NCBI GenBank assembly: GCA_025453975.1
Contig: JALOPI010000012.1
Location: 1 to 64,000, forward strand
From: Syntrophobacteraceae bacterium
Lineage (GTDB): Bacteria; Desulfobacterota; Syntrophobacteria; Syntrophobacterales; Syntrophobacteraceae
Direction of reading: 5' to 3'
Length of the DNA: 64,000 nt
Shown: positions 25,048-33,766 of the stretch, one piece after another
Layout of the letters: every line of letters begins with the position of its first letter
Position numbering within the stretch: the first letter of the stretch is position 1
Notes under the pieces: model-generated
What the model was told of the DNA's origin: nothing
The model's input: only the letters and a program-made list of their open reading frames with translations
Databases searched by the model: none
Made by a program: the position numbers and the translations under genes

Positions 25048-26267
25048 AACGGGTTGCCATCAATCTCAGTATTGCCCTGCGGTCCCTTTACAGCTTCAAG
25101 CTGCGGACGGCTCTGGCCGTTCTGGGAGTGTTCCTGGGCACCTTCTCCCTCATCGTGGTCACGAATCTTTCCAGCTCCCTGCAGAAGAAGGCCGAGGAGG
25201 AGGTGGCCCGACTGGGACAGAACGTTTTGGTGGTGAGGAGCGGCACCATACTGCGCCATGGCGGGCAGGCCCGCCTGCTGAGTGAAGCCAGGACCCTCGC
25301 CCCGGAAGACGCCGTGGCCATCCTCAATGAGACCACCCTGGTGGCCGCCGTCTCCCCCTCGAGCCACAAGGTCTTCCCGCTGCGCTATGAGCATGTCAAG
25401 CTCAATGCCATCCTCGTTACGGGCGTGACCTCCAATTTTGCCGAGGTGAGGAATTTCCGAGTCAAGGAAGGCCGTTTTTTCAGCGATGAAGAGGACAGAC
25501 GCCTGGAGCGGGTGGTGGTGCTGGGCAGGAAGGTGGCCGGGAAGCTCTTTGGAGAAGAGAGTCCCCTGGGCCGGCACATCCTGGTCTTCCGGGTTCCCTG
25601 CCGGGTCATCGGGGTCATGGAGGAGAAGGGGGTCGATGCCTCCAACGTGGACCAGGACAATCAGGTCTTCGTCCCCCTCGGCACGTTCCTGCGCCGCCTG
25701 GTCAACCAGAGCTTCATCAATACCATTTACGTCCAGACGGTGAGCGATGCGGTGATGACCGAATCCCGTCGGCAGATCGAGGAGCTTCTGAGAAAGCGGC
25801 ACAACATCGGGCCGGGTCAGAAAGACGACTTTGCGGTGATCGACCTCAAGGATGTGATTGCGCTCAAGACCCAGGCCATCTCGATGATCAGCGTCCTCGG
25901 GCGGATCGCGGCCGGCGTGTCGTTCACCATCGGGGCCCTCGGAATTCTGTCCATCATGATCCTCATCGTGAGCGAGCGGCGCATGGAGATCGGCATCCGC
26001 CGGGCCGTCGGGTCCAGGAAGCGCGACATTGTCCTGCAGTTCCTCATCGAGTCCTCCTTCATTTCCCTCCTCGGGGGTGGGGCGGGGGTGCTCTTCGGGG
26101 TCCTCGTGTGCGTGGTCATCTACAGGTTCTCGGGATTGCCTTTCGCCATGGCGCCCCTGGGGCTGGAGGCTTCCTTCGCCGCATCGGTGGCCGTGGGTAT
26201 CCTGGCGGGCATTTACCCATCCCGTCGGGCTACGGCCATCCAGCCCGTCGATGTCATCCGGAGCTGA
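25044..26267 (+). CDS. MacB-like ABC transporter permease, second copy
   Basis: 407 residues, the same architecture as the preceding gene: N-terminal helix (TALAVLGVFLGTFSLIVV), periplasmic domain, and C-terminal helices with RRMEIGIRRAVGSRKRDIV. It is clearly paralogous to the first permease but different in the periplasmic domain, where substrate or adaptor contact happens. The ATG at 25044 overlaps the upstream TGA. Two separate permeases with one ATPase suggest a heterodimeric pump rather than the MacB homodimer. Confidence 0.88.
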   Translation: MKRVAINLSIALRSLYSFKLRTALAVLGVFLGTFSLIVVTNLSSSLQKKAEEEVARLGQNVLVVRSGTILRHGGQARLLSEARTLAPEDAVAILNETTLVAAVSPSSHKVFPLRYEHVKLNAILVTGVTSNFAEVRNFRVKEGRFFSDEEDRRLERVVVLGRKVAGKLFGEESPLGRHILVFRVPCRVIGVMEEKGVDASNVDQDNQVFVPLGTFLRRLVNQSFINTIYVQTVSDAVMTESRRQIEELLRKRHNIGPGQKDDFAVIDLKDVIALKTQAISMISVLGRIAAGVSFTIGALGILSIMILIVSERRMEIGIRRAVGSRKRDIVLQFLIESSFISLLGGGAGVLFGVLVCVVIYRFSGLPFAMAPLGLEASFAASVAVGILAGIYPSRRATAIQPVDVIRS

Positions 26268-26358
26268 GGGCTTTTCGTGAGCTGAGCTGAAATCCCCCGG
26301 GCCACCGTGGGAGCGTTCTCGGTAAGAATTCGGGAATATTAACAAAAGCACTTTAGCA

Positions 26359-26380
26359 GACCTGAATGATCATTCAGGTC
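26359..26380. promoter_or_regulatory. Perfect 22-bp palindrome, candidate operator
   Basis: Half-site GACCTGAATGA at 26359-26369 and its exact reverse complement at 26370-26380 with no spacer. It ends 6 bp upstream of a good -35 box for the HPr gene. Such dyads are typical of TetR/GntR-type dimer sites. As an RNA hairpin it would have only a 6-nt loop and no U-tract, so a terminator is less likely. The regulator is not identified in the window. Confidence 0.55.
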
Positions 26381-26386
26381 ATCTTG

Positions 26387-26415
26387 TTGACTTCAAATAT
26401 CCCTTGTGCTAAGAG
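26387..26415 (+). promoter_or_regulatory. Candidate sigma-70 promoter of the HPr gene
   Basis: TTGACT (26387-26392), 17-bp spacer, TAAGAG (26410-26415), followed by a leader of about 60 nt before the TTG start at 26482. It is the best-placed promoter for the HPr/enzyme I genes. Confidence 0.5.
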
Positions 26416-26481
26416 ACGGCGGGACTTGAGGCGGGGAAACCGGCGACGACGAAACGTCAGCTTGATTGAGAGACGGTTGTT

Positions 26482-26745
26482 TTGGAGCAGGAATTCATTG
26501 TAGCGAACCAGTTGGGAATCCATGCGCGGGTGGCTGCGCAGATCGTAAAAATCGCGACCCAATTCGATGCGGATGTGCGCATTTCCAAGAGTGGCAGCAC
26601 CGTCAACGGAAAGAACCTTCTGGACCTGCTGACGCTGGTGTGCCCGAAAGGCAGCAAGGTTCTGATTTCAGCCCGAGGTCCGGACGCGGCGGAGGCCCTT
26701 TCGGCATTGGCTGCTCTTTTCCAGGCTAAATTCGGAGAAAGCTGA
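26482..26745 (+). CDS. ptsH: HPr-family phosphocarrier protein
   Basis: 87 residues, normal HPr length, beginning at a TTG codon (MEQEFIVANQLGIHARVA). The phosphoacceptor His is present in GIHARVA, although the Pro of the usual GLHARPA is Val. The regulatory Ser46 position, normally in a motif like GKSIMGLM, reads NGKNLLDLL, so the Ser is Asn. Without that Ser, HPr kinase control is not possible at the usual site. Enzyme I follows 193 bp downstream, and no sugar-specific EII genes are nearby, so a regulatory PTS rather than sugar uptake is plausible. The ribosome-binding site is weak. Confidence 0.88.
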   Translation: MEQEFIVANQLGIHARVAAQIVKIATQFDADVRISKSGSTVNGKNLLDLLTLVCPKGSKVLISARGPDAAEALSALAALFQAKFGES

Positions 26746-26938
26746 ACCGGTTCCCGACCACCTCCAGGGGGGATTGGGCCGGCATCGATCGTGGGCCGGC
26801 AGCCGATTCCGCCGCCATCACACTTCCAGCCTTCCCGCCGAAACGGTATCACCATGCCTGAACGCTCAGCCCCTGACGGGTTGAATTGTCCCCATGCCTT
26901 TCCTGCCGGCGATGGCTTCGTACCGTGGATTTTGACTG

Positions 26939-28756
26939 ATGGATCGTGACGCGAGAATCATAAAGGGTATCGGCGTTTCCCCGGGAATTGCCATCGGGAA
27001 GGCCCACGTTCTGGAGCGAGGCCGGGTGACCGTCCCCTATTATGTCCTGAAGGACGATGCCAGCGTCGAAGCGGAGTGTGCCCGGTTCGAAGCGGCCATC
27101 GGCAAGGCCGAGAAGGACCTGCAGGACATCAGGGACAAGATCCGGCCGGAGCTTCGGGAGCATGCCCATGTCATCGAGTTCCATCAGATGATCCTGAGGG
27201 ACCGGCTCATCTACGACGAGACCCTGAGGCTCATCCGGGAGGATCGCCTCAACGCTCAGTGGGCTCTGGTGCGGGCCCTCAGGAAAGCTCATGACGTGTT
27301 CGGGGGCCTGAGGGATGAATATATTCGGAGTCGCGTCGCCGACGTGGATGCCGTGGGAGAGCAGGTGCTCCGCAACCTGTCTGGCCGCACCGATGACTGG
27401 CTGGACGGCATTCGGGAGCGGGTCATCGTCGTCGCCCACGACCTGTCCCCCGCCGATGTGGGCCAGCTTCGGCTGGAGCGGACGCTGGGACTGGTCACCG
27501 ACATCGGGGGACGCACGTCGCACACATCGATCATTGCGCGCTCCCTGAACATTCCCGCCATCGTCGGGGCCGAGGGAGCCACGGAGCTGATATCGACGGG
27601 CCGCGTGATCATCGTGGACGGAGCTGCCGGGAAGCTCATCACGAATCCCACCGAGAGGGAGATCAGCCAATACTACGAGCGCCAGGACGAGATCGAGACC
27701 TACGTCAAGGAGATCAATCGCAAGGCGCACCTCCCGGCCAGGACTCGGGATGGCTTCCAGGTGGGTGTCGAAGCCAACATCGAGCTTCTGGAGGAGGTGG
27801 TGGCGGCCAAGGACAACGGCGCCGAAGGCGTGGGCCTTTACCGGACCGAGTTCTTCTTCATGAATCGCAAGGAAATGCCGGACGAGGAAACCCTCTGCCA
27901 CGAGTACCGGGAGCTGGCGGAGCTCATGGCGCCCCAGCCGGTGACCATGCGGACCCTGGATCTCGGGGCGGACAAGCTGGCCACCTGGTATCCCCGCCTG
28001 GAAGAGGCGAACCCCGCACTGGGCCTGCGATCGATTCGACTTTGCCTGCACTACCTGGAGCTCTTCAAGTCCCAGCTTCGGGCCATACTGCGCGCCAGTG
28101 CCACGACCCGCAACATCCGTCTCATGTTCCCGCTGGTCTCGGGCATTGGAGAGCTGATGGAGGCCAAGCGGATCCTCAGGGAGGTGCGGGAGGAGCTGAC
28201 GGCCAGGCGGGTCCCGTTCGACGAGGAGATGCGGGTGGGAGTCATGATCGAGGTGCCTTCGGCCGTGGCCATAGCGGATCTTCTCGCCCGGGAGGTGGCG
28301 TTTTTCAGCGTCGGCACCAACGATCTCATCCAGTACAGCCTGGCCATCGATCGTGGCAACGAGCACGTGGCGTACCTGTACGAGCCCCTGCACCCGGGGG
28401 TGCTGCGGTTCATCAAGCAGGTGGTGGATGCCGGTCACAAGGCGGGGATCGAGGTGAGCATCTGTGGGGAGATGGCCGCCGAGCCCGTCTACACCCCGGT
28501 GATCCTGGGCTTGGAGTTCGACAAGCTCAGCATGAATCCCCAGGCGGTCCCGCGGGTGAAGAACCTCATCAGCCGCTCGGTCATGAAAGACTGCCGGAAA
28601 TTCGTGAGGAAGGCCCTGCAGATCAGCACGGCAGCGGAGATCGGCGATCAGCTGCACGACATGATGGTGAAGAAGTTTCCCGAGGAATTCCGGGTATTCG
28701 ACCCGAGTGCCCTCATGGCTCGTCCGGCTTTGCCCCGGGCCAGGCGCGATCTTTGA
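26939..28756 (+). CDS. ptsI: Phosphoenolpyruvate-protein phosphotransferase (enzyme I)
   Basis: 605 residues, slightly longer than typical enzyme I. The N-terminal domain starts [14 protein letters not shown]. The phospho-His motif [14 protein letters not shown] is intact. The PEP-binding C-terminal barrel shows [22 protein letters not shown], the signature [18 protein letters not shown] and the catalytic Cys in [11 protein letters not shown]. It phosphorylates HPr from PEP. The stop overlaps a possible SmpB start (TGATG). Confidence 0.94.
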   Translation: MDRDARIIKGIGVSPGIAIGKAHVLERGRVTVPYYVLKDDASVEAECARFEAAIGKAEKDLQDIRDKIRPELREHAHVIEFHQMILRDRLIYDETLRLIREDRLNAQWALVRALRKAHDVFGGLRDEYIRSRVADVDAVGEQVLRNLSGRTDDWLDGIRERVIVVAHDLSPADVGQLRLERTLGLVTDIGGRTSHTSIIARSLNIPAIVGAEGATELISTGRVIIVDGAAGKLITNPTEREISQYYERQDEIETYVKEINRKAHLPARTRDGFQVGVEANIELLEEVVAAKDNGAEGVGLYRTEFFFMNRKEMPDEETLCHEYRELAELMAPQPVTMRTLDLGADKLATWYPRLEEANPALGLRSIRLCLHYLELFKSQLRAILRASATTRNIRLMFPLVSGIGELMEAKRILREVREELTARRVPFDEEMRVGVMIEVPSAVAIADLLAREVAFFSVGTNDLIQYSLAIDRGNEHVAYLYEPLHPGVLRFIKQVVDAGHKAGIEVSICGEMAAEPVYTPVILGLEFDKLSMNPQAVPRVKNLISRSVMKDCRKFVRKALQISTAAEIGDQLHDMMVKKFPEEFRVFDPSALMARPALPRARRDL

Positions 28757-28767
28757 TGGTGAGGGGA

Positions 28768-29259
28768 ATGAGCTTAGGCACGCAAAAGAGTGGAAAAGGC
28801 GCCGCCACCGAAGGCAGGCGACTCGTATGTCAGAATAAAAAAGCCTACCACGATTACGAGATCCTGGAGACCTTGGAGGCGGGGATGGTGCTTCTGGGCA
28901 CCGAGGTGAAATCCCTGCGTAACGGGCGGGCCAATCTCAAGGACAGCTACGCCAAGGTCAAGAAGGGGGAGGTGTTCCTTTACGGGCTGCACATCAGCCC
29001 CTACACCCATGCCACCTATGACAACCACGACCCAGAGCGCGTGCGCAAGCTCCTGCTTCACAGTCACGAGATCAAGCGGCTTCTGGGCAAAACCCAGGAA
29101 AAAGGTCTCGCCCTGATTCCCCTCAAGATTTACTTCAGCAAGGGCCTGGCGAAGATCGACCTGGCCCTGGCGCGGGGCAAGAAGGACTACGACAAGCGGG
29201 AGAGCCTCAAGAAGAAGGAAGAGCGGCGCGAAATGGATCGCATGCGCAAGGAGCGCTGA
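28768..29259 (+). CDS. smpB: SsrA-binding protein SmpB
   Basis: 163 residues. SmpB landmarks are all present: [50 protein letters not shown], and the basic C-terminal tail rich in KK and RR. It binds tmRNA and helps rescue stalled ribosomes. ATG 28768 follows GAGGGG closely; ATG 28756, overlapping the enzyme I stop, adds four residues. No tmRNA gene was seen in the adjacent 170 bp. Confidence 0.95.
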   Translation: MSLGTQKSGKGAATEGRRLVCQNKKAYHDYEILETLEAGMVLLGTEVKSLRNGRANLKDSYAKVKKGEVFLYGLHISPYTHATYDNHDPERVRKLLLHSHEIKRLLGKTQEKGLALIPLKIYFSKGLAKIDLALARGKKDYDKRESLKKKEERREMDRMRKER

Positions 29260-29430
29260 CCATGGGGCGCCGGCCTGGCGTGGGGATCGGGGGGGAGACC
29301 GTGCCCCGTGGAGGCGCGACGTTCATGAGCCCACGTCACATGGGTATCCCCGAGTCTTCCGTCGCCGATCCATGAGACGTCAACCGACATCGCCTTCGAT
29401 GTACACTGTCCGGTTTGACCCACTGTGAGC

Positions 29431-30396
29431 ATGAAATCATTGATCCTCCGCCGAGCCGGCAGACTCGAGCTGATCGAGGGACCGGCTCCCGAGCCTCGTG
29501 AAGGCGAGGTTTTGCTCAAGACGGCGCACTGTGCCCTCTGCCGCACCGATGCCAAGATGTGGCGCCAGGGGCATCGGGATCTGGAGCTTCCCCGTGTGCC
29601 GGGGCACGAAGTGTGTGGCGTGGTCGAGGGGGAGCCCGGGCATTTCGTCGTCTGGCCCGGCGCCGCCTGCGGCCACTGCGGGGCCTGTCTTTCGGGCCGT
29701 GAGAACCTGTGCGCGGCCATGCGCATCCTGGGTTTTCACCGAGACGGCGGACTGGCCGACCTCGTGGCCGTCCCCCGCGGGAGCCTGGTTCCCGTGCCGC
29801 ATGGCCTGGAGGGTCACCTGGCCGTGCTGGCGGAGCCTCTGGCCTGCACCCTCAACGCCATGGACCGTGTGGCTCTGGGACCGGGCGAGCGGGTGCTGAT
29901 CCTGGGCGGGGGACCCGTCGGGCTGCTCATGGGGCTTGCCGTGCTGGCCGCTCGGGCGTGCCCCTCCATCGTGGATCCCGATCGCCGCAAGCTCGCCAAG
30001 GGCCGGCTCTTTCGCCTCGGGACCGGCATCGAGGCTTCCGAGGCGCCGGGCGCGGGCCCGTGGGATGTGGTCGTCAATGCGGCCCCCGATGGAGCCACTG
30101 TCCTGGAGGGGATCTCGCGGGTCAGGAAGGGCGGGCGTTTCTGCCTGTTCAGTGGGCTCACGTCGCCGGAGGCGGTTCCCGTCTCATGGCTGAACGAGAT
30201 CCACTACCGGGAGATCCAGGTTTCCGGAGCCTATGGCTGCACGCGGGAGCAGATGCGACGGGCTTTGGGCATCATTGCGGCCCATCGCGCGGGCGTCGAG
30301 ATGCTCATCGAGGAGAGGGTGTCCCTCGACCACGTCACGGATTCGCTGTCGGCCATCTGGGACGGGCGGGCGCTCAAGGTGGTGGTGGATCTTTGA
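29431..30396 (+). CDS. Zinc-dependent medium-chain alcohol dehydrogenase family protein
   Basis: 321 residues. The catalytic-zinc segment reads CALCRTDAKMW and GHEVCGVV. The structural-zinc cysteines appear as CGHCGACLSGRENLC. The cofactor domain has VLILGGGPVGLLMGLA. It is somewhat shorter than typical 340-350 aa members. The fingerprint suits a polyol/threonine dehydrogenase-like enzyme but gives no substrate. GTG at 29425 is an alternative start. Its stop overlaps, in TGATG form, an open frame that leads into the TrpD-like gene. Confidence 0.85.
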   Translation: MKSLILRRAGRLELIEGPAPEPREGEVLLKTAHCALCRTDAKMWRQGHRDLELPRVPGHEVCGVVEGEPGHFVVWPGAACGHCGACLSGRENLCAAMRILGFHRDGGLADLVAVPRGSLVPVPHGLEGHLAVLAEPLACTLNAMDRVALGPGERVLILGGGPVGLLMGLAVLAARACPSIVDPDRRKLAKGRLFRLGTGIEASEAPGAGPWDVVVNAAPDGATVLEGISRVRKGGRFCLFSGLTSPEAVPVSWLNEIHYREIQVSGAYGCTREQMRRALGIIAAHRAGVEMLIEERVSLDHVTDSLSAIWDGRALKVVVDL

Positions 30397-30488
30397 TGGC
30401 TGGAATGTGGAGCACGGGCTCACCGGATCCATCGATCGCGGGGGGGGGCCGTGGATTCTTTGAGAGATCTGCAGCGGAAGGGCGGGAC

Positions 30489-31562
30489 ATGATGGATGAA
30501 ATGGGGCTGCGCGGGTTCGGCCGGCTGATCTGTTCGGTGGCGGCTGGCAAGCCGATGACGCGGACGGAATGCTGCGAGGCCTATCGACAGGTCATTTTGA
30601 ACGAGCAGCCCGAGCTGCAGCAGGGGGCCTTTCTCATGGCCCACATTGCCCGGGGGCCCACCACCGAAGAGCTGTCGGGGGCCTGGGACGCTCTGGACCG
30701 CTATGATACCGCCAAGATCCATGCCGACCTCCAGGAGACCGTCTGCGACATCGTGGGCACGGGGTCCGACCCTCTGAAAACCGTGAACTGCTCGACACCG
30801 GCCTCCCTCATCGCGGCCGGCTGCGGACTGACCGTGGCCAAGAAGGGGGCGAGACTGGTGACGGGGGTTTCTGGAGCTTCGGACATTTTGGAGATTCTCG
30901 GCGTGGATCTCTCCTCTCCCCTTTCCCAGGCCGAGGCCTGCCTCCGGAAGCACGGTTACTGCTACCTCCCTGGAGAAGCCTTCCTCCAGTCCGGATGGGC
31001 CCGGCTCATCCAGTCCATGCGGTTCACCTCGGCCTTCAACATCATCGGGCCCCTCACGCGTCCCTGCGAGCAGACGAGCCGCATCGTCATCGGGGGTTAT
31101 TCGCCCCAGGTCTGTGACCAGCTCATCGCGGTGCTTAAGGAGATTGGCATGACCGCGGCCCTGGCGCCCTTTGGAATGGCGGACGGCATGAGCCCGGAGC
31201 TGGGCATGGACGAGTTTTCCCTGGCCGGCTTGACTCGCGTGACGGAGCTTCGAAACGGTCGGGTCCAGACCTACCAGGTGGCGCCCGAGGACTTCGGGGT
31301 GAAGCGCGTGGATTTTGAGCGGATTGCCAGCCGGGGAACGGCACGTGGGAATGCCCAGGCCATCCTGGAGGTGCTGCGGGGCCGCTACGATACGCCCCTG
31401 GCGGATTTCTTCTGCATCAATGCCGCTTCCGCTCTTTATATCGCGGACCAGGCGCGGGACTGGGCTCACGGTGTGGATCTGGCCCGTTCGGCCCTGGCTT
31501 CGGGCCAGGCCCTTCAGAAGCTGGAGCATCTGCTTCGGTTTCAGGGAAAAGTCCCGGCCTGA
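30489..31562 (+). CDS. Anthranilate phosphoribosyltransferase-like (TrpD family) protein, divergent
   Basis: 357 residues with the TrpD layout: a small helical N-terminal domain, then the PRPP-binding fold. The glycine-rich signature GTGGDxxxTFNxST reads GTGSDPLKTVNCST. The KHGNRxxSSxSG motif reads KKGARLVTGVSG, followed by SDILEILGVDL. The RTxFNxLGPLxNP motif reads TSAFNIIGPLTRP. The C-terminal ELRNGRVQTYQVAPEDFGV is well conserved. Start ATG 30489 has GGAAGGG upstream; the frame is open far upstream through the dehydrogenase gene. There are no other tryptophan genes nearby. It could be a TrpD2/YbiB-like paralogue or a phosphoribosyltransferase with another acceptor. Confidence 0.78.
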   Translation: MMDEMGLRGFGRLICSVAAGKPMTRTECCEAYRQVILNEQPELQQGAFLMAHIARGPTTEELSGAWDALDRYDTAKIHADLQETVCDIVGTGSDPLKTVNCSTPASLIAAGCGLTVAKKGARLVTGVSGASDILEILGVDLSSPLSQAEACLRKHGYCYLPGEAFLQSGWARLIQSMRFTSAFNIIGPLTRPCEQTSRIVIGGYSPQVCDQLIAVLKEIGMTAALAPFGMADGMSPELGMDEFSLAGLTRVTELRNGRVQTYQVAPEDFGVKRVDFERIASRGTARGNAQAILEVLRGRYDTPLADFFCINAASALYIADQARDWAHGVDLARSALASGQALQKLEHLLRFQGKVPA

Positions 31563-31601
31563 GGGATCGGGTTCCCCGGGCGGTGGCGAAAACGGTGAAA
31601 A

Positions 31602-32780
31602 ATGCGCTTGAGAGCACCTTCCGGCAAAAACGGGCATGGGTATGAATCAGGCGCGGGACGGGATCCGGGCAGATGCAGGCGGGTCTACCCGGTGTTTCTC
31701 CCGCAGTGGGGCTGCCCGCACCAGTGCGTCTACTGCAATCAGGGGGTGGCCGCTCCGGCGGCCGGCAAAGGCGCGGCCGGGGAGGGCGGTCTCGCCTCCG
31801 TCAAGGAGCGGATCGCGGGCCTGGCCCGGGACGCGCGGCTCAAGGGATTGCCGGGGGAGCTGGCTTTCTACGGTGGAACGTTCACGGGGCTGCCCGGGGC
31901 TTGGCTGGAAAGCATTCTGTTTACGGCCGGCCTGTTTGTGGAAGATGGCGCTTTTTCGGGAATCCGTTTCTCGACGCGGCCCGACGCTCTCGCTCCCGAG
32001 GTCCTGGAGATTCTGGACCGCCACCCCGTGCGGACGGTCGAGCTGGGCGTCCAGAGCCTCTCGGAAGCGGTGCTGCAACGGAGCCGCCGTGGCTACGGCG
32101 CCGGCATCGTGAGGGAAGCCGTCCGCCGTGTCCGCCTGAAAGGCTGGAGGCTGGGGCTTCAGCTCATGCCTGGCCTTCCCGGGGACAGCCGCCGGCGCTT
32201 CATGGAATCGGTGCGGGGAGCCCTGGATCTGTCTCCGGATTTCGTCCGCATTTACCCGACCCTGGTCCTCAAGGGCACAATCCTTGCCGATTGGCTCGCA
32301 GCCGGGGAATACGCTCCCTTGACCCTGGACGGGGCCGTCGAGTGGTCGGCGGCGGCACTGGATCTGTTCTGCGACGCGGGCATTCCCGTCATTCGCATGG
32401 GGCTCCACCCGGATCCAGAGCTTCTGAAGCCCGGTGTCATCGTGGGTGGACCTTTCCACCCTGCCTTCGGATATCTGGTGAAGGTCCGCCGGTGGCGGGA
32501 CCGGGTCGATCGATGGTGCGCCGGTCTGGACCTGGCTTCGGAGGGCAGGCGGGCTGTTGTGCGTGCTCCGCGCGAGGCGGTGAGCGAGGTGATGGGACCG
32601 GGCCGGGAGAATCTGGCCCACTGGCGGACCCGCTGGGGCTGGGCCGGCATAAGGGTCGAGGCCATGTCGGACTGGCCACCCCATCGGTTCGAGGTGTTTG
32701 CCGAGACCGGAGCGGCCGGTGCCGATCCCGACGGCGGTTTTCAGGACGATGACGCGAGGCGAGAACATGAAAGCAACTGA
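31602..32780 (+). CDS. Radical SAM protein (Elp3/HemN-like)
   Basis: 392 residues. The radical SAM cluster motif is CPHQCVYC (Cys-x3-Cys-x2-Cys), preceded by VFLPQWG. ELAFYGGTFTGLP is the GGE-like SAM-binding strand, followed by STRPDAL and ELGVQSLSEAVLQRSRRGY, the pattern of the Elp3/MiaB/NifB-type superfamily. LQLMPGLPGD follows. No extra C-terminal acetyltransferase domain is present. Substrate unknown; similar genes often sit beside rnc/era. The 3' end overlaps the start of era by 14 bp, so they form one operon. Confidence 0.82.
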   Translation: MRLRAPSGKNGHGYESGAGRDPGRCRRVYPVFLPQWGCPHQCVYCNQGVAAPAAGKGAAGEGGLASVKERIAGLARDARLKGLPGELAFYGGTFTGLPGAWLESILFTAGLFVEDGAFSGIRFSTRPDALAPEVLEILDRHPVRTVELGVQSLSEAVLQRSRRGYGAGIVREAVRRVRLKGWRLGLQLMPGLPGDSRRRFMESVRGALDLSPDFVRIYPTLVLKGTILADWLAAGEYAPLTLDGAVEWSAAALDLFCDAGIPVIRMGLHPDPELLKPGVIVGGPFHPAFGYLVKVRRWRDRVDRWCAGLDLASEGRRAVVRAPREAVSEVMGPGRENLAHWRTRWGWAGIRVEAMSDWPPHRFEVFAETGAAGADPDGGFQDDDARREHESN

Positions 32781-33687
32781 TGGGCACAAGCCCTTCAAGT
32801 CCGGGTATGTGGCCCTGGTCGGGGCGCCCAATGTGGGGAAGTCCACCCTGCTCAATCAGCTCCTCAAGGAGAAGGTCTCCATCACGGGTCCCAGGCCTCA
32901 GACCACTCGGAACCGCATTGCGGGCATCCTCAATCGGTCCGACTGCCAGATCATCCTCCTCGACACTCCGGGGATCCACAAAGCCAGGGATGCCTTCAAC
33001 CAGATCCTGGTGGATACCGCTCTGGGGACCCTGGGCGAGGTGGACGTCATCTGCATGATCGTCGACGCCACGGCGACCCACCGGGAGATCGACGAGATGA
33101 TCCGCGAGAGGCTCTCCAGGATCGGCATCCCTGTGGTGCTGCTCCTCAACAAGGTGGACCTGGTCCGCAGGAAGGGCGACCTGCTCCCCATGCTCGGGGA
33201 GCTGGGGGAAAAGTGGGCCTGCCACGCCATCATCCCCATTTCCGCTCTGAATGGAGACGGCGTGGACCTGGTTTTGGACGAGCTGATGGAGCTGCTCCCC
33301 GAGGGGCCGCGCTATTATCCCGAAGATGATCTCACCGATCAGCCCGAGCGCTTCCTGGTGGGCGAGCTGGTGCGGGAGAAGGTGTTTCATCTGGCTCACC
33401 AGGAAGTCCCTTACGCCGTCGCCATCACCGTGGACCGTTTCAGCGAGGATCCCGAGCGGCGCCGCGTCGAGATCGAGGCGACGATCCATGTGGAGCGGGA
33501 CTCTCAGAAGGCCATCATCATTGGAAAGCAGGGTCAGATGCTGAAGGAGATCGGGAAGCAGGCCCGCCACGACATCGAGGCTCTGCTGGGCTGCCATGTT
33601 TTCCTGGGCTTGTACGTCCGGGTCCAGAAGAACTGGAGGAAAGACCCCCGTGCCCGGGCGGATTTCGGGTATCGACCCCAGCGGTGA
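32767..33687 (+). CDS. era: GTPase Era
   Basis: 306 residues. G1 GAPNVGKST, G2 around PQTTRNRI, G3 DTPG, G4 NKVD and G5 SAL are all present. The C-terminal KH domain contains IGKQGQMLKEIGKQAR. Era binds the 3' end of 16S rRNA and is needed for 30S assembly. Start 32767 (MKATDGHK) lies inside the radical SAM gene, giving translational coupling. Confidence 0.95.
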   Translation: MKATDGHKPFKSGYVALVGAPNVGKSTLLNQLLKEKVSITGPRPQTTRNRIAGILNRSDCQIILLDTPGIHKARDAFNQILVDTALGTLGEVDVICMIVDATATHREIDEMIRERLSRIGIPVVLLLNKVDLVRRKGDLLPMLGELGEKWACHAIIPISALNGDGVDLVLDELMELLPEGPRYYPEDDLTDQPERFLVGELVREKVFHLAHQEVPYAVAITVDRFSEDPERRRVEIEATIHVERDSQKAIIIGKQGQMLKEIGKQARHDIEALLGCHVFLGLYVRVQKNWRKDPRARADFGYRPQR

Positions 33688-33766
33688 GGTGGGGCTCGGG
33701 AGACGGTCGTGATCATGGGCCTGATGAACGTTGGAAACGTTTTCAAGGCCGAGGGACGTGGGGGGA

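Noticed and set aside
26359..26380. The palindrome as a terminator of the efflux operon
   Set aside because: The loop would be minimal and no U-tract follows on either strand. Position before a promoter favours an operator.
29260..29430. Possible tmRNA gene next to smpB
   Set aside because: No tRNA-like ends or tag-coding pattern were found in this gap.
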